This document shows positions 6,228 to 11,828 of a stretch of 11,828 bases of DNA, one piece after another. Under the pieces are notes generated by a model. The model was not told the DNA's origin, did no database searches, and worked only from the letters and a program-made list of their open reading frames with translations. Source of the DNA: Methanomicrobiales archaeon (GTDB lineage Archaea; Halobacteriota; Methanomicrobia; Methanomicrobiales; Methanomicrobiaceae); assembly GCA_012523385.1 (NCBI GenBank), contig JAAYIO010000072.1:1-11828 (forward strand), given 5' to 3'. Position 1 is the stretch's first letter. Each line of letters begins with the position of its first letter. Made by a program: the position numbers and the translations under genes.

Positions 6228-7045
6228 TGGATCAGATCCCTGGATTCTAATTTCTGGTGCACACGGATAATGTCTGCGGTTTCGCGTATATCATGTGCAC
6301 GAATGATTGATGCGCCCTTATCCATGAGCGAGCAGGTCACTGCCAGTGTCCCTGCAAGTCGGTCTTCCGGAGGTCGTCCGGTAAGATCTCCAAGAAATGA
6401 TTTTCGTGACACTGCCGCAAGAAGTGGTCGCTTTAGTTCAAGAAAATCTGAGAAGTGACGGCATATCTCCCAGTCATCTTGAAAGGTGCGTTCATGAATC
6501 CATTTTCCTATGGCTGTATCAAGAATCAATTCCCGAATCCCGTTTTTCTCTGCGCGTTCAATAACGGTAGAAAGGGTTTTGAGGGTGGCTTTCACGCCTT
6601 TGACATCTCCGGGAACTGTATCTGTTGCCATGCTTATTACCGGCAATCCTGAATCCCCTGCAATGTGGGCATATTCCGGGTTAGCGAGCCCATGAATATC
6701 GTTTATTGCCGCAATATCATAGCGAAGTGCTGCATTCAAAACTTCGGGATACATCGTGTCAAGTGAGATGGGAATACCCATTCCTTCCATATGTCTGAGG
6801 ACTTCTGTTACCCGTTCCCGTTCGGTTTGAATCGGAATGGAGGGTGAATTAGGTGCAGTGCTCCGTGCACCGATATCAATGATATCTGCCCCGTCATCTA
6901 TGAATTGTTGGGCAGTGCATACCACAGATTCGGATGGAATAAAAGATTTGGCATAGAAGGACTCCGGACTGGCATTAATAACCGCCATGAGCCGTACCGG
7001 AGCATCTTTGCCAATCGTGACGTTTCCAACTCTGCAGGTTTGCAT
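6206..7045 (-). CDS. folP: Dihydropteroate synthase, archaeal type
   Basis: A 279-residue TIM-barrel enzyme that joins a pterin pyrophosphate to p-aminobenzoate or, in methanopterin synthesis, to an aminobenzene-ribose derivative. Signatures in order are LMAVINASPESFY (19-31), GADIIDIGARSTAPNS (52-67), ISLDT (93-97), AINDIHGL (113-120), LDTAIGKW (175-182), LLAAVSRKSFLG (208-219) and IIRAHDIRET (247-256). Active-site-type residues are present: Asn24, Asp96, Asn115, Lys215, Arg249 and His251. Two motifs differ from bacterial FolP: NVTPDSF-DGG is replaced by NASPESFY, and LDPGIGFGK by LDTAIGKW. Both look like the archaeal branch, so the aryl amine substrate is uncertain. The start is two bases after the folD stop, with translational coupling likely. 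The 3' end overlaps the CofE-family gene. No HPPK or pab genes are seen nearby. Confidence 0.88.
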   Translation of the reverse strand: MQTCRVGNVTIGKDAPVRLMAVINASPESFYAKSFIPSESVVCTAQQFIDDGADIIDIGARSTAPNSPSIPIQTERERVTEVLRHMEGMGIPISLDTMYPEVLNAALRYDIAAINDIHGLANPEYAHIAGDSGLPVISMATDTVPGDVKGVKATLKTLSTVIERAEKNGIRELILDTAIGKWIHERTFQDDWEICRHFSDFLELKRPLLAAVSRKSFLGDLTGRPPEDRLAGTLAVTCSLMDKGASIIRAHDIRETADIIRVHQKLESRDLIQWTYNSP

Positions 7046-7047
7046 AC

Positions 7048-7872
7048 CTATTTTTTCGCTGCGTGAAACGTATTTTCCATCAGGGTTGCAATGGTCATTG
7101 GGCCAACGCCTCCGGGAACCGGTGTGATGGCAGATGCAATGGTACTGACAGATTCAAAGTCAACATCGCCACAGAGTTTGCCATTTTCATCCTGATTGAT
7201 GCCAACATCTATCACAACCGCGCCGGGAGACACCATATCTTTGGTAATAAAGCGGGCTCTGCCTATGGCGCTTACAATGAGGTCAGCCCGTCGGACTTCC
7301 TCAACCAGGTCTTTTGTTTTGGAGTGACAGATGGTCACTGTTGCATCGGCATTCAGCAAGAGGGCGGCCATGGGCCGTCCTACATCAACGCTTCTGCCAA
7401 TCACAACTGCATTCATTCCTCTTGGCTCAATGTGGTATTCTCGAAGCAGTGTCATGATGCCGCCGGGTGTGCATGGCACAAAAGCAGGACGTCCCGAGAA
7501 GAGCGCTCCGATATTTCTTGGATGAAATCCATCCACATCCTTTTCAGGGGATACTGCCTCGATGACTGCTTTCGTATCAATATGGGCGGGGAGAGGGAGT
7601 TGGACAAGAATCCCGTCAACAGATGCATCCTCATTGAGTGATTTGATATGTGTTATCACGTCATCTGTTGTCACATCATCGGTTAAAACGATGCCAATGG
7701 AGCGTATGCCTACGTCATCGCAGGCTTTGTGCTTCATTCTGACATACATCTGTGATGCGGGGTCTTCGCCTACAATGACGGTGGCAAGCCCGGGTGAAAG
7801 CCCGGACTCTTGGATCTCCTTTTTCAGGAGGCGAATACGTTCCTGTGAAACCTTTTTCCCATCAATTATCAT
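7048..7872 (-). CDS. folD: Bifunctional methylene-tetrahydrofolate dehydrogenase/methenyl-tetrahydrofolate cyclohydrolase
   Basis: A 274-residue FolD that interconverts methylene-, methenyl- and formyl-tetrahydrofolate with NAD(P). Catalytic residues match the family: Tyr43 and Lys47 (MYVRMKHKAC), Gln91 (VQLPLP) and Asp114 (PEKDVDGF), each offset by seven from the E. coli numbers I recall (50, 54, 98, 121). The Rossmann part shows CTPGG (134-138), VIGRSVDVGRPMAALLL (157-173), and the C-terminal TPVPGGVGPMT (250-260). FolD is unrelated to the F420-dependent methylene-H4MPT dehydrogenase of the methanogenesis pathway, so its presence suggests a real tetrahydrofolate pool, as reported for Methanosarcina barkeri. 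Its ATG overlaps the glyA stop codon in an ATGA arrangement (7869-7872), showing tight coupling. Confidence 0.96.
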   Translation of the reverse strand: MIIDGKKVSQERIRLLKKEIQESGLSPGLATVIVGEDPASQMYVRMKHKACDDVGIRSIGIVLTDDVTTDDVITHIKSLNEDASVDGILVQLPLPAHIDTKAVIEAVSPEKDVDGFHPRNIGALFSGRPAFVPCTPGGIMTLLREYHIEPRGMNAVVIGRSVDVGRPMAALLLNADATVTICHSKTKDLVEEVRRADLIVSAIGRARFITKDMVSPGAVVIDVGINQDENGKLCGDVDFESVSTIASAITPVPGGVGPMTIATLMENTFHAAKK

Positions 7873-9113
7873 ACTGCATCAGGGTAGAGAGTGTAGCCGG
7901 AAGCAAGTGCTTTGACTTCAGCCTTTACCTCAGCTTTCAGTTTTGTATTGTCCTTGTCTTTCAGAACACGTCCAATGAAGAGGGCAATCTGCTTCATTTC
8001 ATCTTCTTTCATGCCACGTGAAGTGACAGCCGGTGTGCCTATCCTAAGACCACTGGTGACAAATGGACTCCGCGGTTCGCGGGGGATGGTATTTTTATTG
8101 ACGGTTATGCCTGCATCTCCGAGTGCGTTCTCTGCTTCGAGACCCGTGATGCCAATGTTTGTCAGGTCGAGAAGAATCAGGTGGTTGTCAGTTCCGCCTG
8201 AAACAAGGTCAAACCCATCTTCAATCATTGTGTCTGCCATTGCATGGGAATTTTTCACAATCTGCCGTGCATAGTCTTTGAACCCGGGTTTCAGTGCCTC
8301 TCCGAAACAGACTGCCTTTCCGGCAATCACATGCATCAGGGGGCCGCCCTGCATTCCAGGGAAGACCGAACGGTCGATATCCTTTGCATATTCCTCATTG
8401 CACATGATCGCGCCACCGCGTGGGCCCCGAAGAGTTTTGTGGGTGGTGGTGGTGGTGAAGTCGGTTACCCCAACGGATGTGGGATGTTCCCCTCCTGCAA
8501 TGAGACCTGCAATGTGGGCAATATCTGCCATACAATATGCATCTACTTCATCAGCAATCTCCTGGAATGCCTTGAAGTCGATGATACGTGGATATGCGCT
8601 TGCACCACAGACAATCATCTTGGGTTTCAGTTTGCGTGCCTGTTCAGCAATGACTGCATAATCAAGAGTTTCGGTTTCTGAGTCAACACCGTAATGGGAG
8701 ACAGAATACCATTTGCCGGTGATATTTACCGGTGACCCGTGGGAAAGGTGACCCCCCTGTGCGAGATCCTGACTCATCATCAGTTCTTTGTGCTGCATAT
8801 ATGCAAAGTAGACCGCCTGATTGGCCTGACTTCCTGAGACAGCCTGTACGTTTGCATGTTCAGCACCGTATAATTTACAGAGCCGGTCGCGCGCAAGGTT
8901 TTCGACCATGTCGTGATATTGACAACCGCCATAATACCGTTTACCCGGATACCCTTCGGCGTACTTGTTGGTCATAACAGAACCGACAGCTTCGAGAACC
9001 GCTCGTGATACTACATTTTCTGAAGCAATTAGCTCTAGACCATTGATCTGACGCGCACGCTCCATTTCAATAATATCATAGACCTCTGAATCAGATTCAG
9101 CCAGATAAGACAT
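7869..9113 (-). CDS. glyA: Serine hydroxymethyltransferase
   Basis: A 414-residue PLP enzyme that moves a one-carbon unit between serine and a tetrahydropterin, making glycine. The N-terminal MERARQINGLELIASEN, the NKYAEGYPGKRYYGGC block and the DIAHIAGLIAGG segment are all typical. The PLP-binding lysine is Lys226 in TTTTTHKTLRGPRGG, close to Lys229 of E. coli. The frame is open 34 codons further upstream, but the ATG at 9113 gives the family N-terminus and sits about 30 bases after a TATATA box, so I use it. The C-terminus has a small duplicated KAEVKAEV (12-base repeat, 7914-7937). It is the first gene of the glyA-folD-folP-cofE operon. Whether it uses tetrahydrofolate or tetrahydromethanopterin cannot be read from the sequence; the adjacent folD favours folate. 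Confidence 0.97.
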   Translation of the reverse strand: MSYLAESDSEVYDIIEMERARQINGLELIASENVVSRAVLEAVGSVMTNKYAEGYPGKRYYGGCQYHDMVENLARDRLCKLYGAEHANVQAVSGSQANQAVYFAYMQHKELMMSQDLAQGGHLSHGSPVNITGKWYSVSHYGVDSETETLDYAVIAEQARKLKPKMIVCGASAYPRIIDFKAFQEIADEVDAYCMADIAHIAGLIAGGEHPTSVGVTDFTTTTTHKTLRGPRGGAIMCNEEYAKDIDRSVFPGMQGGPLMHVIAGKAVCFGEALKPGFKDYARQIVKNSHAMADTMIEDGFDLVSGGTDNHLILLDLTNIGITGLEAENALGDAGITVNKNTIPREPRSPFVTSGLRIGTPAVTSRGMKEDEMKQIALFIGRVLKDKDNTKLKAEVKAEVKALASGYTLYPDAV

Positions 9114-9139
9114 ATGCAAAAACGTTGACCTGAAAAGAG

Positions 9140-9145
9140 TATATA
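9140..9145 (-). promoter_or_regulatory. TATA box of the glyA-folD-folP-cofE operon
   Basis: TATATA on the minus strand is centred about 30 bases before the glyA ATG at 9113, so the leader would be only a few bases long. No Shine-Dalgarno precedes that ATG. This is the best TATA match in the window and also argues against the upstream in-frame starts, since it lies inside that extension. Confidence 0.65.
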
Positions 9146-9225
9146 GGTTGTTACTATGATCACCATTTACCAGAAATTCGCCCCGTTTTGTGGATATTCC
9201 CCGGAAACCTTTCATACATAACAGA

Positions 9226-9274
9226 ACATAAAGATTAATAGATTATCTGTGAAATTATTCACTGGGGAGAGGTT
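9226..9274 (+). promoter_or_regulatory. Candidate promoter and Shine-Dalgarno of the coiled-coil gene and smc
   Basis: An A/T-rich stretch around 9230-9245 (AAGATTAATA then GATTAT) lies 30-45 bases before the ATG at 9275 and may hold the TATA element. GGGGAG (9264-9269) is a clear Shine-Dalgarno five bases before the ATG. The rest of the 161-base divergent region shows no inverted repeat that I would call an operator. Confidence 0.4.
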
Positions 9275-9904
9275 ATGGCACAGAATCAGCGGGAGACTAA
9301 TCGGCTCAGGCATATAATTGAAGAGAAGGACCGGGAGATTGAGATGTTCAGAGAAAATGAGGAAGGTTCCGGAAGGATGGATTCCGGAGTTACAGCAGGG
9401 TTATCCCAGAGGGTTTTAGAACTTGAGGGAATGGTAAAGGGACTGGCAGAAGGTTCCGGCAGAATGGACGCCAAAACCGCACAGGGATTTTCCCAACGGG
9501 TCAACCAACTTGAAGGGATGGTTAAGGGGTTGACGGAAGAACTGTTGGATCTCAAGGCTGAGGTTCGGAAACTTGGAAACGTCCTTGAAGGAAAAGAGGA
9601 GTTCAAAGCAAAACCCGAGATCCGGCGTGCACGTACTCCTTCTGAAAGAATGGTAAGACGGCCTGAAGAAATTCCTCTGCCTGAAAGTCGGTCTGTGGAA
9701 CCGGCACGACCTACGGCAAACATTATGCAGCCTGATGGCACGATCGCACAGGAAGCGCGGGAAAACAATGATCTTATTGTTGCCGGAAACCGTTCTGCAA
9801 GTGATTATCAATTAAAGTCCAATCGCGAATATCGTGGTAAAGAAGAGAAGAAGCCCCTCATCTATGCTGATGAAGATGACACTGTCGAAATAAAGAAGAG
9901 ATAG
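9275..9904 (+). CDS. Coiled-coil protein with internal duplication, upstream of smc; function unknown
   Basis: A 209-residue, highly charged, soluble protein with no signal peptide or membrane segment; I do not recognise a family. The N-terminal half (about 5-108) looks like a helical coiled coil: ETNRLRHIIEEKDREIEMF, then two copies of a 29-residue unit (30-58 and 59-87) sharing EGSGRMD, SQRV, LEGMVKGL, then a further helix (TEELLDLKAEVRKLGNVLEG). From about 110 onward the sequence is rich in Arg, Glu, Pro and Ser and looks disordered, ending in an acidic-then-basic tail (YADEDDTVEIKKR). The start has a good Shine-Dalgarno. It lies 15 bases before smc on the same strand, so the two are almost surely co-transcribed. 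It resembles neither ScpA nor ScpB. A role with SMC is inferred from position and coiled-coil nature only. Confidence 0.8.
   Translation: MAQNQRETNRLRHIIEEKDREIEMFRENEEGSGRMDSGVTAGLSQRVLELEGMVKGLAEGSGRMDAKTAQGFSQRVNQLEGMVKGLTEELLDLKAEVRKLGNVLEGKEEFKAKPEIRRARTPSERMVRRPEEIPLPESRSVEPARPTANIMQPDGTIAQEARENNDLIVAGNRSASDYQLKSNREYRGKEEKKPLIYADEDDTVEIKKR
9362..9535 (+). repeat. In-frame tandem duplication, two 87-base units
   Basis: Unit 1 is 9362-9448 and unit 2 is 9449-9535, directly adjacent and both starting GAAGGTTCCGG. Translated, each is 29 residues, with EGSGRMD, a short variable piece, SQRV, then LEGMVKGL. The DNA copies differ at many third positions, while most amino acids are kept, so the duplication is not recent and the copies appear to be under protein-level selection. 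Confidence 0.9.
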
Positions 9905-9905
9905 T

Positions 9906-9911
9906 CAGGAG
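9906..9911 (+). promoter_or_regulatory. Shine-Dalgarno that supports the TTG start of smc
   Basis: CAGGAG ends eight bases before TTG 9920. No in-frame ATG or GTG lies in a suitable place, and SMC homology begins exactly at this codon (x-HITELEIDNFKSF), so the site decides the unusual start. Confidence 0.65.
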
Positions 9912-9919
9912 TCTGTTCT

Positions 9920-11828
9920 TTGCATATCACCGAGCTTGAGATTGATAATTTCAAGTCATTTGGAAGAAAGACTAGGATTCCCTTTTTTGAAGGGTTTACT
10001 GTTATATCCGGACCGAATGGTTCGGGTAAAAGTAATATCATCGATAGTATTCTGTTCTGCCTTTCATTATCGAGTGCACGGGGACTTCGTGCTGAGAAGC
10101 TAACCGATCTGCTCAATGTAAATACCGGAAAAAATACCGCTGAAGTCTCTATTACGTTTTCTGATGATACAAAAATTCGAAGAAAAATAAAAAAGACAGC
10201 GCATGGGTATTACAGTTATAATTACATCAATGACCGTCTCTGTAAACAGGGGGAGATTGTAGACTATCTGGCAAAATACGGGATAAAGGCAGAGGGCTAT
10301 AATGTTGTTATGCAGGGGGATGTCACACGGATTGCCGAGATGACGGATAATGAACGCCGAAAAATCATAGATGAAATTGCCGGTGTTTCAGAGTTTGACA
10401 AGAAAAAAGATCAGGCACTCGGTGAACTTGAGGTCGTTCGTGAACGGATTGAACGCGAAGAACTTGTTCTGACTGAACTAATTCGCCGACTTGGCGAGCT
10501 TGAAAGTGAGCGGGAGCAGGCGATCAAGTTCCGGGAATTGCAGGCGAATCTGGATGAACTGAAAGAATGCCGGTCTGTTGCCCTTTTGAATGAGCGTACG
10601 CGTGAATTAGGTTCGTTGAATGAGATTGTTTACACCCATGAGACAAACCTTGGAAAATCCGGGGAAAAGAAAGGTCTCGCAATCCAGGATGGCGAAGTTA
10701 TCAAAAAGAAGATTAACGCGGTATCCGAAGAGATTAACCGGAAGACCGGCAGTGAATACCTCGAAATTCTCGAACAGATTGAAGCGGCAAAAGGGAATAT
10801 CCGTTCACTGAATGAATCGATTGAACGGAGTAACGCTGAAAAGAAAGGGAACTTAGAATCACTCCAGTCAATCTATACGAATTCAAAGCGGGCTGAAACA
10901 AGCATAAAAGAACGTTCTGATGAGATTCGCGACTTATCAATTGATCGTTCAAATCTTAATATGGACTTGTCCCGTCTCAGAGAAGAACTGAGTAAAATTG
11001 AAGAGTCTCTTTCTGCTGAGAGCGGTGAGGTGTCAGGCGCACGTGATCAGTTGTTTGCGTTCCAGAATACGATTGCTGAATTAAAGGAGGAACGTTCAGA
11101 TTTGGTTGGGGAACGGGACCGGATGATTGAACGGAGTCGTTTCCGTACCACGGAAAATGAACGTCTCAACAGAAGAGTCGAACAGATTAAAAGTGAGCAG
11201 TATGACAAAGAGCAGCAATGCGCTCAATATGAATCTCTGATGAAGACTCTCGAATCTCAGAAATCAGCAGTAATGGAACGGATTTCCCGGACGGAAACGC
11301 TTCTCATGAAGAATCGTTCCGCACTCGAGAAAGTGCGGAGTGATATTCAGTCTAAAGAACGGGAAGTGATGCGTATGGAAGCTCAGCAGCAGGCAGCCGG
11401 TGCTGGGGGCGGTCGTGCTCTTGAGGCTATTCTTGGAATGGGTGGGGTGTATGGCACGGTTGCACAACTGGGGAAGGCTCCTCCGGAGTATGCAACAGCA
11501 CTTGATATTGCCGCCGGGGGGCGTCTCAATAATATTGTGGTGGAGACAGATGCCGTTGCGTCATCAGCCATTGCATATCTCAAAGAAAACCGGTTAGGGC
11601 GGATGACTTTTTTACCCTTAAATAAGCTGAAACAGTTTTCCCTTCCTCCGTTAAAGGGAGCTTCTCCCTCTGTAATCGATTACGCTGAGAACCTTCTTGA
11701 TTTTGACCCGCTGTTTGAACCGGTATTCCGACAGGTCTTCTCCGGTACCGTGGTTGTCGACCGTCTTGAGAATGCACGAAGGATTCTGGGCACATACCGC
11801 ATGGTTACTCTTGAGGGTGAACTGCTGG
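9920..11828 (+). CDS. smc: Chromosome segregation protein SMC, N-terminal part (3' end outside window)
   Basis: The first 636 residues of an SMC ATPase, which folds back at a hinge and dimerises to organise and segregate chromosomes. The start is a TTG with a Shine-Dalgarno. The head shows ITELEIDNFKSFG (3-15), a Walker A of GPNGSGKS (31-38) followed by NIID, and the Q-loop region MQGDVTRI (131-138) with the following ERRKIIDEIAGVSEFD. A long charged coiled-coil arm runs from about 160 to 490. The hinge domain begins near residue 495 (RALEAILGMGGVYGTV), with LDIAAGGRLNNIVVET and LKENRLGRMTFLPL, and is cut by the window end shortly after. The returning coiled coil, the ABC signature and Walker B lie outside. 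No frameshift was seen at the places where I checked the reading frame. Confidence 0.96.
   Translation, partial: MHITELEIDNFKSFGRKTRIPFFEGFTVISGPNGSGKSNIIDSILFCLSLSSARGLRAEKLTDLLNVNTGKNTAEVSITFSDDTKIRRKIKKTAHGYYSYNYINDRLCKQGEIVDYLAKYGIKAEGYNVVMQGDVTRIAEMTDNERRKIIDEIAGVSEFDKKKDQALGELEVVRERIEREELVLTELIRRLGELESEREQAIKFRELQANLDELKECRSVALLNERTRELGSLNEIVYTHETNLGKSGEKKGLAIQDGEVIKKKINAVSEEINRKTGSEYLEILEQIEAAKGNIRSLNESIERSNAEKKGNLESLQSIYTNSKRAETSIKERSDEIRDLSIDRSNLNMDLSRLREELSKIEESLSAESGEVSGARDQLFAFQNTIAELKEERSDLVGERDRMIERSRFRTTENERLNRRVEQIKSEQYDKEQQCAQYESLMKTLESQKSAVMERISRTETLLMKNRSALEKVRSDIQSKEREVMRMEAQQQAAGAGGGRALEAILGMGGVYGTVAQLGKAPPEYATALDIAAGGRLNNIVVETDAVASSAIAYLKENRLGRMTFLPLNKLKQFSLPPLKGASPSVIDYAENLLDFDPLFEPVFRQVFSGTVVVDRLENARRILGTYRMVTLEGELL

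Noticed and set aside
7063..7641. 192-codon open frame on the + strand
   Set aside because: It lies antisense inside folD, whose motifs are complete; the composition is that of a shadow frame.
8442..8456. Five consecutive GGT triplets
   Set aside because: This is the reverse strand of the conserved threonine run before the PLP lysine in GlyA, not an expanded repeat.
8244..8681. 145-codon open frame on the + strand
   Set aside because: Antisense to glyA, which is intact; no recognisable protein features.
9114..9215. In-frame upstream extension of glyA (34 codons to ATG 9215)
   Set aside because: It contains the TATATA box at 9140-9145, has no family resemblance, and the ATG at 9113 gives the normal GlyA N-terminus.
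9286..9768. 160-codon open frame on the - strand
   Set aside because: Antisense to the coiled-coil gene; Ser-rich composition is the reverse reading of Glu- and Arg-rich codons and there is no start signal.
1..11828. CRISPR arrays, insertion sequences, integrases, toxin-antitoxin pairs, restriction or other defence genes, tRNA or rRNA
   Set aside because: None was seen; almost all sequence is explained by housekeeping-type genes and the only tandem repeat is the in-frame duplication at 9362-9535.

Overview
The window looks like chromosomal DNA of a methanogenic archaeon, most likely in or near the order Methanomicrobiales. The evidence is three coenzyme F420 biosynthesis genes (cofG, cofC, cofE), an archaeal NOG1-type GTPase, archaeal FEN-1, a presenilin-type membrane protease that resembles the Methanoculleus enzyme, an archaeal-type dihydropteroate synthase, and TATA boxes about 25-31 bases before several start codons. 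The order-level assignment rests on family resemblance only. No rRNA, tRNA, CRISPR array, insertion sequence or phage gene was seen. Coding density is very high and the genes look vertically inherited.

Layout. (1) Bases 1-382, + strand: the 3' end of a NOG1-like GTPase, whose end overlaps the end of the convergent presenilin-like protease gene (330-1241, - strand). (2) A 129-base divergent promoter region, then on the + strand a small two-helix membrane protein (1371-1685), fen (1710-2711), cofG (2768-3781), purC (3774-4484), a ferredoxin:thioredoxin-reductase-like iron-sulfur protein (4527-4829) and cofC (4848-5492). (3) A - strand operon, in transcription order glyA (9113 to 7869), folD, folP and a CofE-family ligase (ending at 5448). 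Its genes overlap or are separated by only 2 bases, and its last gene overlaps the convergent cofC by 45 bases. (4) A 161-base divergent region, then on the + strand a coiled-coil protein with an 87-base internal tandem duplication (9275-9904) and, 15 bases later, smc (from 9920, running off the end).

How the genes fit together. CofG builds the deazaflavin chromophore of F420, CofC makes the activated phospholactate donor, and CofE adds glutamates. The glyA-folD-folP group makes and interconverts a pterin one-carbon carrier and links it to serine and glycine. The CofE-family gene is the last gene of that pterin operon, which ties the two cofactor systems together at the transcript level or hints at a modified role. 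PurC is purine synthesis, FEN-1 and SMC serve replication and chromosome segregation, and the FTR-like protein serves disulfide redox control.

Most of the window is recognisable housekeeping. The parts least explained by known biology are the divergent CofE-family protein in the pterin operon, the duplicated coiled-coil protein in front of smc, the small two-helix CxxC membrane protein opposite the presenilin-like protease, and the two convergent gene-end overlaps. I did not find a clear new defence or mobile system.
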